From Bacteroidota bacterium (GTDB lineage: Bacteria; Bacteroidota; Bacteroidia; Bacteroidales; Prolixibacteraceae), in contig JAJRSD010000061.1 in NCBI GenBank assembly GCA_024278975.1, positions 62,001 through 126,000 on the forward strand: DNA of 64,000 nucleotides, in the 5' to 3' direction. Shown here one piece after another: positions 18,601 through 26,897 of this stretch. A program made the translations under genes and the position numbers. Every line of letters begins with the position of its first letter. Position 1 is the first letter of the stretch. The notes beneath the pieces were generated by a model that was not told the DNA's origin, did no database searches, and was given only the letters and a program-made list of their open reading frames with translations.

Positions 18601-18944
18601 GTGGCACTAAACAGCAGTTGCAACAGATTGATAAAATGCTTGAACAAAACCGTAAAGAGCTGATGAACAAAAGTATTAACGCACAAACTGTTGCGAGGCA
18701 AAATTTAATAACAAGCCGGTTGCTTGAAGCGGAAAAGGCGGAAATGGAACGCGACTTTGAAAACAAACGCGAATCGGAGAGTGCCGATGAATTTTATAGT
18801 AACCCGGTTAAATATTTTGAGTATAAAGAAAAGGAGAACTTTACAATTGAATATTTAAATAAAAATTCGCATAAACTGAATAATTTTTACATCAATAAAT
18901 ATAAAGAGTATTTAAATAATATAGAAAAAAATGGTAGCAGGTGA
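15654..18944 (+). CDS. DUF4175-family large membrane-anchored coiled-coil protein
   Basis: This 1096-residue protein has three N-terminal membrane segments (about residues 25-50, 57-80 and 150-172). A beta-rich extracytoplasmic region (about 190-490) follows, then a very long charged coiled coil (about 495-900) and a Met/Gln-rich tract (about 910-1010, with repeated QQM/MQQ). Family DUF4175 is conserved in Bacteroidota with unknown function. The layout suggests an envelope-spanning scaffold. It heads a forward chain and overlaps the next gene by 14 bp, which implies co-expression with the HATPase, YbeY and MnmG. Confidence 0.85.
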   Translation: MTNNFNILVNKLNSFKRKYYSFKLLKGLVLTLFFILAVFTVFSLIEYLVYLSTDIRKLMFFGFLIFSFLLILQFIGIPLLKLFHVLKPIDLKSTTVLIQKHFAEIEDKLLNIIELSDFEDNQYSNEIVLASIDQKIDELKIFNFNDAVQYKNIRIVGIYLIVSILISVGILVINRNIFTDSTNRLVHFNTTFVKPAPFNFNLKNKTLEAKKGDSFVIKVETEGDEIPQIAYINIEGNNYLMKTTSAGTFEFEMASVINPVQFYFTDLKYNSEIYNLKLLPKPGITQFLTSLTPPSYTGIQNQVYENIGDLQVPNGTKIEWKFNGIDIDSLYLIVYDSIKIKSTENNNSFIIDSKFYKSTNYNVFIQNVVTEPELALSYSIEVIPDLFPEIRINQINDSLQLTRFFFKGIIGDDYGFSNLRFHYNINNSDSTISIPFVRNLTDQDFYFSFDFNELENAEGIISYYFSVTDNDVINRYKTTTSDNFTFEFPNRDDMLSNEKEQFNELQKQFDESKQLASEIQKDLKNLQLKNMDTSVSEWEKSQMVSDIISKQNKLEKLYDQIKQDNEKLNNYMNSFNKQNDEMAEKQKQIEELLEEVFTDELKKLMEEFNKLAEDFDSKKLNEMSKQMDLSFEDLQKQLDRNLEMLRKMKVEQKLQDVIDEVNKLAEEENKLAEEIIKDKNYDEVKDKTEQNRKDLNKLEEQLKDALEMNKELEKPMNFDDFDEDFNEIDKSIENSKKELGKKNKKKSRSSLKNSAEKMQNMAFGMQQMLDMNSQEQNMENIENIKQILSNLIFLSFSQEDILLGLRGINSKDPRLVQLNQNQKKILDQSKIVKDSLYALAMRTPQITSMINNELLALELNLNNATQQMEEALFSPARSSQQFVVTAANNLALLLNESLENMEKAMANSKPGDQECENPGQGKPGMKSLKESSESIKQQLQKMIDQMKNGKGQNMSQQMGQSLMQHEMMQQMLRDLMNNGSVGSGTKQQLQQIDKMLEQNRKELMNKSINAQTVARQNLITSRLLEAEKAEMERDFENKRESESADEFYSNPVKYFEYKEKENFTIEYLNKNSHKLNNFYINKYKEYLNNIEKNGSR

Positions 18945-19347
18945 CCCTCCTAAAATGTTGGTTATTAGGTCTGATATTTCTGAACTAAACAAAATACAAA
19001 GTTTGGTGAACGAAATATTTGTGTATTACAATATCGATAAAAAGTATTTTAATAAAGTGTTCCTCTGTTTTTCTGAAGCGGTTGTGAATGCAATTTCACA
19101 CGGTAATAAATTTGATGTTAATAAAGAAGTTTTTATTGAAGTTGATTGTAATTCTAAATCGTTCGATGTTAAAATTATTGATGAAGGGCAGGGATTCAAT
19201 ATTAACGAAATTGCCGATCCTACAATAAAAGTTAATATTAAAAATGAATCGGGTCGGGGAATATTTATAATAAAATCGTTATCAGAATTAATAGAGTTTA
19301 ATGAAAAAGGAAATAGTATTCATTTTAAAATCGCCATAAGTGAATAG
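18931..19347 (+). CDS. HATPase-domain anti-sigma regulatory (RsbW-like) protein
   Basis: This 138-residue GHKL ATPase-fold protein has the N box FSEAVVNAISHGN near residues 47-59, G1 box IDEGQGFN near 85, and G2 box GRGIFIIKSL near 109. This is the SpoIIAB/RsbW layout, in which a small kinase binds a sigma factor or phosphorylates an anti-anti-sigma factor. No such partner is adjacent. The ATG at 18931 overlaps the end of the DUF4175 gene; a second ATG at 18955 is possible. The stop overlaps the GTG of ybeY. Confidence 0.85.
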   Translation: MVAGDPPKMLVIRSDISELNKIQSLVNEIFVYYNIDKKYFNKVFLCFSEAVVNAISHGNKFDVNKEVFIEVDCNSKSFDVKIIDEGQGFNINEIADPTIKVNIKNESGRGIFIIKSLSELIEFNEKGNSIHFKIAISE

Positions 19348-19777
19348 TATAGATTTTTTTTTAGAGGATATTCAACCTTTTTTCTTTCATAAAAGCCAAA
19401 TTAAAAAACACATTAAAAGGTTGATTGTTAATGAGTTAATGCAAGTCGGTGATATTGCTGTTATTTTTTGCTCAGACAATTTTTTATTAGAAATGAATAA
19501 ACAATATCTCGACCACGATTATTATACAGATATAATTACATTTGATTATGTTGCAGAAAATATTATTTCTGGCGACCTTTTTATAAGTTTCGATAGAATA
19601 AAAGACAATGCTAAACATTTTGATATTGAATTAATTAGAGAAATTTATAGGGTTGTCTTTCATGGAGTTTTACATCTTGTTGGTTATAAAGATAAAACCG
19701 ATGAAGAACAGCGGGTAATGACAGAAAAAGAGAATTTTTATTTGGGTGAAGTAGATTTTAGCAGTTTAAAATTATGA
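19340..19777 (+). CDS. ybeY: Endoribonuclease YbeY
   Basis: This 145-residue single-strand RNase acts in 16S rRNA 3'-end maturation and ribosome quality control. The metal-site motif FHGVLHLVGYKDKTDEE has His108 and His112; the usual third His is Asp118, a variation I believe is common in this phylum. It uses a GTG start that overlaps the preceding stop codon, and its own stop overlaps the mnmG start by 4 bp, so translation is coupled in both directions. Confidence 0.92.
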   Translation: MNSIDFFLEDIQPFFFHKSQIKKHIKRLIVNELMQVGDIAVIFCSDNFLLEMNKQYLDHDYYTDIITFDYVAENIISGDLFISFDRIKDNAKHFDIELIREIYRVVFHGVLHLVGYKDKTDEEQRVMTEKENFYLGEVDFSSLKL

Positions 19778-21654
19778 TGCCATTTTACGATGTAATAGTT
19801 GTTGGAGGCGGACATGCTGGTTGTGAGGCAGCAGCAGCGGCAGCTAATTTAGGTTCGAAAACATTGTTGATAACAATGGATATGAGCAAATACGGACAAA
19901 TGTCGTGTAACCCGGCAATGGGGGGAATTGCAAAAGGACAAATTGTTCGCGAGATCGACGCACTTGGTGGTTATTCCGGAATAATAGCCGATAAAACTAC
20001 CATTCAATTTCGGATGCTAAATAAATCGAAGGGACCTGCAATGTGGAGTCCACGTTCGCAAAACGACCGTTTTAAATTTGTAGAACTCTGGCGAGATACT
20101 CTTGAAAGTATCGAAAACCTAGATTTATGGCAAGACTCTGTAATAGGACTTATTATAGAGAATAAAGTTGTGAAGGGAGTTAATACTAAAATGGGTGTTG
20201 ATTTTAACGCAAAAACTGTAATTCTTACAAATGGCACATTTTTAAATGGTTTAATGCATGTTGGTGTTTCTAAAATGAAAGGCGGACGAATTGGGGAAGC
20301 TGCATCATATCATATTTCTGAACAGTTGGAGGAGTTGGGTTTTAAAACTGGTCGCTTAAAAACCGGAACTCCGGTTCGAATTGATGGAAGAACAATTAAT
20401 TTTTCTGCCTGTACCGAACAAAAAGGAGATAAAACACATTATAAATTTTCCTATTTACCAAATACCGAAAGCACGTTAAAGCAGCGTTCTTGTTGGATAA
20501 CACATACTAATTTGGAAGTTCACAGCGAGTTGGAAATAGGTTTTGAAGATTCGCCAATGTTCGATGGAACTATTCAAAGCACCGGACCGAGATATTGTCC
20601 GAGTATCGAATCGAAACTTGTAACATTTGCTGAAAAAGAGAAACATCAGCTTTTTCTTGAGCCGGAAGGCGAGAAGACGATTGAATTTTATCTGAACGGA
20701 TTTTCATCGTCATTGTCGTGGGAAGTTCAATATAAAGGACTGCACAAAATTGCAGGTCTCGAAAATGCCAGAATTTTTAGGCCAGGTTATGCAATTGAAT
20801 ACGACTATTTTGAGCCAACACAATTAACTCATTCTTTGGAAACTAAAATAGTTAAGAATCTTTTTTTTGCAGGTCAAATTAATGGTACAACCGGATATGA
20901 AGAAGCTGGTGCTCAGGGGTTAATGGCCGGAATTAATGCACATTTAAAAGTTCATCAGAGTGATGATGAATTTATACTTAAAAGGAATGAAGCTTATATT
21001 GGAGTTTTAATAGATGACTTGGTTACTAAAGGTGTTGATGAACCTTATCGGATGTTTACAAGTCGTGCTGAATTTAGAATTTTGCTACGACAGGATAATG
21101 CAGATATCCGGTTAACTGAAAAATCGTTCAATTTAGGTCTTGCTTCTCTTGAACGGCTTGAATTATTAAACGAAAAAACCAGGCTAATTTCCGAAATTAT
21201 TGAATTTACAAAAAAGTTTAGTGTTAAACCACGCTTTGTAAATCAGTTACTTATAAAAAAAGGAACAACAGAATTAAAGCAAGGTGTTAAGTTATACGAT
21301 ATTGTTTTACGCCCTCAGATTTCGATATTTGATTTAATCGAATATATTACCCCGTTTAAAACATTTCTTACAAAGGTTCCCGAGGGTAGAAAGTTAGAAA
21401 TTATTGAGGGAGCAGAAATTTTAATCAAGTACGATGGGTATATAAATCGTGAAAAACTACTTGCTGAAAAGTTAGATAAATTCGAAAATATCATAATTGA
21501 AGATAAGTTTAATTATGATGAATTGAAGTCAATTTCAACAGAAGCTCGTCAGAAATTGAAAAGTATAAATCCTAAAACAATTGGGCATGCAAAACGAATA
21601 TCAGGAGTTTCACCATCCGATATAAATGTACTTTTAGTTTTGTTGGGAAGATAA
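19774..21654 (+). CDS. mnmG: tRNA uridine-5-carboxymethylaminomethyl modification enzyme MnmG (GidA)
   Basis: This 626-residue FAD protein works with MnmE to build the (carboxymethyl)aminomethyl group on U34 of several tRNAs. The N-terminal dinucleotide-binding motif VVGGGHAGCEAA lies at residues 9-20, the SCNPAMGGIAKGQ family signature near 46-58, and GTTGYEEAGAQGL near 370. The MnmE-interacting C-terminal domain is complete (HAKRISGVSPSDINVLLVLL). The start ATGATG overlaps ybeY; the second ATG is equally plausible. A parS-type 16-mer begins at the base after its stop codon. Confidence 0.96.
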   Translation: MMPFYDVIVVGGGHAGCEAAAAAANLGSKTLLITMDMSKYGQMSCNPAMGGIAKGQIVREIDALGGYSGIIADKTTIQFRMLNKSKGPAMWSPRSQNDRFKFVELWRDTLESIENLDLWQDSVIGLIIENKVVKGVNTKMGVDFNAKTVILTNGTFLNGLMHVGVSKMKGGRIGEAASYHISEQLEELGFKTGRLKTGTPVRIDGRTINFSACTEQKGDKTHYKFSYLPNTESTLKQRSCWITHTNLEVHSELEIGFEDSPMFDGTIQSTGPRYCPSIESKLVTFAEKEKHQLFLEPEGEKTIEFYLNGFSSSLSWEVQYKGLHKIAGLENARIFRPGYAIEYDYFEPTQLTHSLETKIVKNLFFAGQINGTTGYEEAGAQGLMAGINAHLKVHQSDDEFILKRNEAYIGVLIDDLVTKGVDEPYRMFTSRAEFRILLRQDNADIRLTEKSFNLGLASLERLELLNEKTRLISEIIEFTKKFSVKPRFVNQLLIKKGTTELKQGVKLYDIVLRPQISIFDLIEYITPFKTFLTKVPEGRKLEIIEGAEILIKYDGYINREKLLAEKLDKFENIIIEDKFNYDELKSISTEARQKLKSINPKTIGHAKRISGVSPSDINVLLVLLGR

Positions 21655-21670
21655 TGTTTCACGTGGAACA
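21655..21670. promoter_or_regulatory. parS-like ParB-binding site
   Basis: The sequence TGTTTCACGTGGAACA fits the bacterial parS consensus TGTTnCACGTGnAACA at every defined position. It is a near-perfect palindrome around CACGTG and starts immediately after the mnmG stop. ParB nucleates here to organise and segregate the replication-origin region. parA/parB are not in the window. A 15/16 copy lies at 25763-25778. Confidence 0.85.
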
Positions 21671-21681
21671 AATAGGAAACT

Positions 21682-21792
21682 ATGAATTTTAAAAAGGAAA
21701 TTAGAGATATAAAAGACTTTCGGAAAGAGGGAATTAATTTCAACAATATTACCACTCTTATAAATAATCATGTTTTGGTTAAATATTTATAG
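21682..21792 (+). pseudogene. apt: Remnant of adenine phosphoribosyltransferase (apt), first 36 codons
   Basis: A 36-codon frame begins at ATG 21682 and stops at TAG 21790-21792. Its residues EIRDIKDFRKEGINFNNIT match the start of Apt enzymes (pattern IRxIxDFPKEGINFxDIT). Everything after about residue 30 is missing, including the PRPP-binding loop and active site. apt commonly sits between mnmG and uvrC in Bacteroidota, as far as I recall, so this is best read as an in-place deletion of about 400 bp. The cell would then need another adenine salvage route or lack it. The TAG is adjacent to the TTG start of uvrC. Confidence 0.75.
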
Positions 21793-23607
21793 TTGAAACA
21801 GCATATAATAAATAGTAATATTGATTATTTAAAATCATTAATAAAGGTTTTACCAAACAAGCCGGGTATCTATCAATACTTCGATAGTAATGGTACAATT
21901 ATCTATATTGGAAAAGCAAAAAATTTAAAAAAACGGGTATCTTCTTATTTTAGTAAACATCACGAGCACCGTAAAACAGCACTGTTAGTACGTAATATTG
22001 TCGATATAAAACACATGGTTGTGCAAAGCGAACAAGATGCTTTGTTGTTGGAGAATAACTTAATTAAAAAATATCAGCCACGTTATAATATTCAACTTAA
22101 AGACGATAAGAGTTTTCCATGGATTTGTATAAAAAATGAGCCATTTCCGCGTGTGATTAAAACACGCAATTTAATTCGCGACGGATCAAAGTATTATGGT
22201 CCTTATACTTCTGGCTACACTGTTCGCACGCTTTTAGACCTTTTTAAATCAGAATATAAACTTAGAACATGTAATTATAATCTGACCGAAGAAAATATAA
22301 TAAACAGAAAATATAAAGTATGTTTAGAATATCATATAGGAAATTGTAGCGGACCTTGCGAAGGACATATTTCGGAGATAAAATATAACGAGGGAATTAC
22401 CGATATTACCAATATTGTTAAGGGGAATATCTCTGGAGTTATCAAGCATTTAAAAATGTTAATGAATGAATTGTCAGAGAGTATGAATTTTGAGGAAGCT
22501 GTTAAAATAAAAGAGAAATATGATTCCTTAAAAAGATATCAAAGTCGCTCTACTATTGTTTCTCCCAATATTACTGATGTCGATATTTTTTCAATTGAAG
22601 AGGATGAAAAGTTCGCATTTATTAATTATTTAAAGGTAATTCAGGGAGCTATAATTCAAACGTTTACTCTCGAAATTAAAAAGGTTCTAAACGAATCTGC
22701 AGAAGAACTTTTATTGTCGGGAATAGTAGATATAAGGCAGAAGATATTTAGTAACGCCAAAGAAATATTAGTTCCGTTTAAAATAGATAACGTTATGGAC
22801 GGTGTAACTTTTAAAGTTCCTCAACGAGGAGAGAAAAAGGAGTTACTGCAACTCTCGCAACGGAATGCCAAGTATTTTCGGCTAGAAAAAGATAAGCAGG
22901 CTGTTATGAAAAATCCTAAAATTCGTGTTGAAAGGATTTTAAAAACAATTCAAAAAGATTTACAGTTAACTGAATTACCCGTAAAAATTGAATGTTTCGA
23001 CAATAGTAATTTGCAGGGTTCGGAGCCGGTTGCAGCATGTGTTGTATTTAAAAACGGGAAGCCACAGAAAAAGGAATATCGGCACTATAATATTAAAACT
23101 GTTGTTGGTGCTAATGATTTTGCTTCGATGGAAGAGGTGGTTTTTAGGCGGTATAAAAGACTTTTAGACGAAAAGAAAACATTACCTCAATTGATTGTAG
23201 TTGATGGGGGCAAAGGCCAGTTGACTTCTGCTGTGGCAGCACTGGATAAATTGATGTTACGGGGGAAAATCGCAATTGTTGGAATTGCAAAGCGATTGGA
23301 AGAGATTTATTTCCCAGGTGATTCAATACCAATTTACATAAATAAAAATTCGGAAACACTAAAAGTAATTCAACATTTAAGGGACGAGGCGCATCGGTTT
23401 GGAATAGCTTTTCATAGAAATAAAAGGTCTAAAACGTTTATTAGTTCTGAGTTGAACTCTATAAATGGAGTGGGGGAGAAAACGATTCAAAAATTGCTGA
23501 ACGATTTTAAATCTGTAAAAAAAATTAAGTCTCAAAATATATCTGCACTTACTGCATCAATTGGTAAAGCAAAGGCTGTAATTATTTATAATCATTTTCA
23601 TAATTAG
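21793..23607 (+). CDS. uvrC: UvrABC excinuclease subunit C
   Basis: This 604-residue nuclease makes both incisions in nucleotide excision repair. It shows the GIY-YIG domain (NKPGIYQYF near residue 22, IIYIGKAKNLKKRVSSYF near 36), the Cys-rich segment, the UvrB-binding UVR motif (NFEEAVKIKEKYDSL near 233), the RNase H-like domain with catalytic DNSN and VVDGGKGQL motifs, and C-terminal helix-hairpin-helix repeats (INGVGEKTIQKLL). A TTG start at 21793 is chosen because no ATG or GTG lies before the conserved domain; it abuts the apt remnant's stop. mnmA follows 5 bp later. Confidence 0.94.
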   Translation: MKQHIINSNIDYLKSLIKVLPNKPGIYQYFDSNGTIIYIGKAKNLKKRVSSYFSKHHEHRKTALLVRNIVDIKHMVVQSEQDALLLENNLIKKYQPRYNIQLKDDKSFPWICIKNEPFPRVIKTRNLIRDGSKYYGPYTSGYTVRTLLDLFKSEYKLRTCNYNLTEENIINRKYKVCLEYHIGNCSGPCEGHISEIKYNEGITDITNIVKGNISGVIKHLKMLMNELSESMNFEEAVKIKEKYDSLKRYQSRSTIVSPNITDVDIFSIEEDEKFAFINYLKVIQGAIIQTFTLEIKKVLNESAEELLLSGIVDIRQKIFSNAKEILVPFKIDNVMDGVTFKVPQRGEKKELLQLSQRNAKYFRLEKDKQAVMKNPKIRVERILKTIQKDLQLTELPVKIECFDNSNLQGSEPVAACVVFKNGKPQKKEYRHYNIKTVVGANDFASMEEVVFRRYKRLLDEKKTLPQLIVVDGGKGQLTSAVAALDKLMLRGKIAIVGIAKRLEEIYFPGDSIPIYINKNSETLKVIQHLRDEAHRFGIAFHRNKRSKTFISSELNSINGVGEKTIQKLLNDFKSVKKIKSQNISALTASIGKAKAVIIYNHFHN

Positions 23608-23612
23608 TTCTC

Positions 23613-24662
23613 ATGCGTAGAAGGGTTTTGCTTGGAATGAGTGGAGGAATTGATAGTTCCGTTGCAGCTATGTTATTGCAAGATCAAGGATATGAAGTTG
23701 TTGGAATAACTTTTCTGTTTGGAGGTTCTGAAGAGCAGAACAGAGGTATTGTTTATGACGCGAAACAGTTGGCATTTAAATTAGGTATTAAGCATATTAC
23801 AGTTGATTTACAAAAGGTTTTTCGAAGTACTATTATCAGTTATTTCAAAGATGAATATATTGCCGGAAGAACGCCATTTCCATGTGCTTATTGCAATCCA
23901 AAAGTGAAATTTCATTATCTGGAAATTTATGCTGAAAAAGAAAAATGTGAGTTTATTGCCACCGGACATTATGTTAGAAATAAAATATTTAATGGATTAA
24001 AATATATTTTTCAGGGTGTTGATAAAGATAAAGATCAATCATTTTTTCTTTGGGGTTTGTCACAAAATCTAGTCCAGAAGTTAATTTTTCCACTTGGAGA
24101 TTATGATAAATTGAGTGTCAAAAAAATTGCAAAGGAAAGGGGTTTTAAATTTCTTTCTGAGAAAAAAGAGAGTCTCGGAATTTGTTTTATAGAAGGAAAT
24201 AACTACCGGAATTTTTTAGAAAAAGAGGGTGTAAAATCTAATCCTGGACACTTTGTAAATTCGAAAGGTGAGATTTTAGGTAAACATAACGGAATTGTAA
24301 ATTATACTATCGGTCAGCGACGAGGTTTGGGCATTAACCTCAATTATCCGGTTTTTGTGGCAAAATTTGTTCTAGATGAGAACGAAATAGTACTTGCAAA
24401 ATATATAGATTTGTACAAGAAAAAAATCGTTATAAAAAACTTCTATATACCTGACAGACAGGATGTTGAAAAAGACAAAGAGCTTATAGTAAAAGTACGT
24501 TACAGGCTTCAGGAAACTCCTTGTGAGATTAATATTTTAGACGATGTAAGGGCTGAGGTTGTTTTATTAAAACCTGAGGCGATGATTGCACCCGGACAGA
24601 CAGCAGTTTTTTATGATGGAGAGAGATTAGTGGGCGGAGGATTTATCGAATCATCGGAATAG
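23613..24662 (+). CDS. mnmA: tRNA 2-thiouridylase MnmA
   Basis: This 349-residue ATP-pyrophosphatase thiolates U34 of Lys, Glu and Gln tRNAs, complementing MnmG. The PP-loop GMSGGIDSS is at residues 8-16, ATGHYVR near 126, DQSFFLWGLS near 141-150, and C-terminal GQTAVFYDGERLVGGG. The active-site segment reads PCAYCN (Cys91, Cys94) with Cys191 in LGICFIE. E. coli MnmA has Asp at the first position; the CxxC plus Cys arrangement here suggests a three-cysteine Fe-S type of thiolase. It ends convergent to rsgA. Confidence 0.92.
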   Translation: MRRRVLLGMSGGIDSSVAAMLLQDQGYEVVGITFLFGGSEEQNRGIVYDAKQLAFKLGIKHITVDLQKVFRSTIISYFKDEYIAGRTPFPCAYCNPKVKFHYLEIYAEKEKCEFIATGHYVRNKIFNGLKYIFQGVDKDKDQSFFLWGLSQNLVQKLIFPLGDYDKLSVKKIAKERGFKFLSEKKESLGICFIEGNNYRNFLEKEGVKSNPGHFVNSKGEILGKHNGIVNYTIGQRRGLGINLNYPVFVAKFVLDENEIVLAKYIDLYKKKIVIKNFYIPDRQDVEKDKELIVKVRYRLQETPCEINILDDVRAEVVLLKPEAMIAPGQTAVFYDGERLVGGGFIESSE

Positions 24663-24686
24663 ATAAAATCTATTATAATTAAAAAA

Positions 24687-25637
24687 CTAATAAGCAGGAC
24701 GGTGTTTTTCATCTATTTCTAATAATCCCAGATAACTGATAAATCGTGATTTTGCAATTTTACCATTTTTAACTGCAATTTTTACAGCGCAACCCGGTTC
24801 GTGAGTATGCGAACAATTGTTGTATTGACAATTTTTAGAAATTTTAAAAATTTCAATAAAATAGTGCGAAATTTCCCATGTTTCCATTTCTAACATTCCA
24901 AATGCTTTTATTCCGGGAGTGTCAATTATATATCCACCAAAATTTAATTTGTAGAGTTCCGAAAAAGTAGTGGTGTGTTTTCCGGTTTTATGCGAATCTG
25001 AAATCTCTATGGTTCTTAAATTTAAACCCGGTTGCAAAATATTTATCAGTGTAGATTTGCCTACCCCGCTGTGACCGTTAATTACATTAGTTTTATCTTT
25101 TAATGCAGCTTTTAAATTATCTAAACCTTCAGAAGTTTTAGCCGACGTTGTTAGACATTTATAACCGATATTTTGGTAAGTATTTATTATTAAATTAAGT
25201 TCGTTATTTTGTTTCGGATTGTACCGGTCTGTTTTATTAAAAACAATTAAAACCGGAATTCTATACGCTTCGGCTGATGCAAGGTATCTATCAATAAATG
25301 TGGTAGTTGTAACCGGATAATCTAATGTAGCAACCAGCACTGCCTGATCGATATTTGCAGCAATAATATGCGACTGTTTAGAGAGATTTATTGAACGCCG
25401 AATGATATAATTTTTGCGTTCTGAAATTGATGTAATCAGACCAATTTTCTTTTCCGTTTCATCAGCTGAAACCGATTGTAAATTAAATCCAACACGGTCG
25501 CCAACTGCTACCGGATTCGTACTTTTTATTCCTTTTATACGAAATTTACCTTTGATTTTGCACTCGAAAGTTTCACCGTTTTCGCTTTCAACGGTGTACC
25601 AACTGCCGGTCGATCTTATTACTAATCCTTTATTCAA
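24687..25637 (-). CDS. rsgA: Ribosome biogenesis GTPase RsgA
   Basis: This 316-residue circularly permuted GTPase checks 30S subunit maturation. It has an N-terminal OB domain, then G4 FNKTD near residue 137, G5 TSAK near 163, G1 GHSGVGKST near 189-197, and G3 DTPG near 239. The C-terminal zinc site is Cys-x4-Cys-x-His-x5-Cys ([14 protein letters not shown]). The order G4-G5-G1-G3 confirms the permuted family. A reverse-strand TACTTTTG promoter box lies 17 bp upstream. Confidence 0.95.
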   Translation of the reverse strand: MNKGLVIRSTGSWYTVESENGETFECKIKGKFRIKGIKSTNPVAVGDRVGFNLQSVSADETEKKIGLITSISERKNYIIRRSINLSKQSHIIAANIDQAVLVATLDYPVTTTTFIDRYLASAEAYRIPVLIVFNKTDRYNPKQNNELNLIINTYQNIGYKCLTTSAKTSEGLDNLKAALKDKTNVINGHSGVGKSTLINILQPGLNLRTIEISDSHKTGKHTTTFSELYKLNFGGYIIDTPGIKAFGMLEMETWEISHYFIEIFKISKNCQYNNCSHTHEPGCAVKIAVKNGKIAKSRFISYLGLLEIDEKHRPAY

Positions 25638-25653
25638 ATTATTCTATTTTCAG

Positions 25654-25661
25654 CAAAAGTA
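25654..25661 (-). promoter_or_regulatory. -7 box of the rsgA promoter
   Basis: TACTTTTG on the reverse strand fits TAnnTTTG and lies 17-24 bp before the rsgA start. No -33 element is clear. Confidence 0.4.
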
Positions 25662-25762
25662 GCTATTTAGTTAGATATTAGAAATTTTAAAATACTTTAG
25701 GATTTTATCTCGAAGAAATAGATGGAATTCAATAAAAATTGTAATTAGAAAATTACTACCTA

Positions 25763-25778
25763 TTTTTCACGTGGAACA
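25763..25778. promoter_or_regulatory. Second parS-like site (15/16 match)
   Basis: TTTTTCACGTGGAACA differs from the perfect site at 21655 by one base (second position T instead of G). Both copies are followed by AATA, so 18 bases are shared in a row. It lies 5 bp beyond the tdh stop codon. Pairs of parS sites a few kilobases apart are typical of origin-proximal regions. Confidence 0.7.
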
Positions 25779-25783
25779 AATAA

Positions 25784-26812
25784 TTATTCCCAGTCCAAAA
25801 TAATTTTACCACAATCACCACTTTCCATAATATCAAAGGCTTGTTGATAATCGTCGGCATTAAAACGATGTGTAATAATTGAAGAAATATCGAGTCCGCT
25901 TGTGAGCATCATTTCCATGTGATACCAGGTTTCGTACATTTCGCGACCATAAATTCCTTTCATGGTTAAACCCTTGAATATTAGTTTACTCCAGTTTATC
26001 TGGGTTTTTTGTGGAAGCAGACCGAGCAAACTAATTTTACCACCGTTATACATATGGTTTACCATATCGTTGAAAGCAACCGGCGAACCCGAACACTCCA
26101 ATCCGATGTCAAATCCGGATGTCATATTATGCTTTTTCATTGCCTCTTTTATACTCTCTTTTGTTGGGTCGATAACTCGTGTTGCACCTAACTGTTGGGC
26201 TAAATCGCGGCGGTATTTACTTAAATCCGTACCAATAATATTTCGGGCACCCGAAAATTTACATATTGCTGCTGCCATTGCTCCAATTGGTCCTCCAATA
26301 CCGGTAATTAAAACATCTTCGCCTAATAATGGAAAAGATAGTGCAGTGTGAGTAGCATTCCCGAATGGATCCATAATTGCCATCATTTCGTCCGAAATCC
26401 GAGCATCTATATGGAGTACATTTTTTGCCGGAACAGAAATATATTCAGCAAAACCACCATTGCGATTAACTCCAATTCCGATTGTATTTTCGCAAATATG
26501 CTGCCTGCCCCTCCGACAATTTCTACAGAATCCACACGAAATATGTCCCTCCACGGTAACACGTTCATCTACTTTTACACGTTCAACTTCTGAGCCAACT
26601 TCAACCACAGTTCCCATATACTCGTGCCCTATTGTTACTGGTGTTTTAATGGTTTGCTGCGCCCACTCGTCCCATTTATAAATATGTAAATCGGTGCCAC
26701 AAATTGCAGCTTTTTTAACTTTAATTAAAACATCGTTGGGACCAATTATTGGCATTGGAACATCTTCCATCCAGACCCCTCTTTCGGGTCGCTTTTTTAC
26801 TATCGCTTTCAT
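25784..26812 (-). CDS. tdh: L-threonine 3-dehydrogenase
   Basis: This 342-residue zinc-dependent medium-chain dehydrogenase oxidises threonine to 2-amino-3-ketobutyrate with NAD+. The start at 26812 is preferred over an ATG ten codons upstream because it places the zinc ligands at Cys38, His63 and Glu64 (catalytic) and Cys93, Cys96, Cys99, Cys107 (structural), the E. coli Tdh numbering as I recall it. The NAD-binding glycine motif GIGGPIGAMAAAICK follows near residue 172. Kbl, the next enzyme of the pathway, is not adjacent. Confidence 0.9.
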   Translation of the reverse strand: MKAIVKKRPERGVWMEDVPMPIIGPNDVLIKVKKAAICGTDLHIYKWDEWAQQTIKTPVTIGHEYMGTVVEVGSEVERVKVDERVTVEGHISCGFCRNCRRGRQHICENTIGIGVNRNGGFAEYISVPAKNVLHIDARISDEMMAIMDPFGNATHTALSFPLLGEDVLITGIGGPIGAMAAAICKFSGARNIIGTDLSKYRRDLAQQLGATRVIDPTKESIKEAMKKHNMTSGFDIGLECSGSPVAFNDMVNHMYNGGKISLLGLLPQKTQINWSKLIFKGLTMKGIYGREMYETWYHMEMMLTSGLDISSIITHRFNADDYQQAFDIMESGDCGKIILDWE

Positions 26813-26897
26813 TTTAAAAGTCTTCGAATTATATAGGTGCAAGTTAAAATTTTATACAAATAGAAATAATAACTTAAATCAGTATTATGATTTTTTG

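Noticed and set aside
21549-21755. Reverse-strand 68-codon frame over the mnmG end, parS site and apt stub
   Set aside because: It lies antisense to conserved mnmG codons and has no family resemblance; the forward apt stub and parS site explain the sequence.
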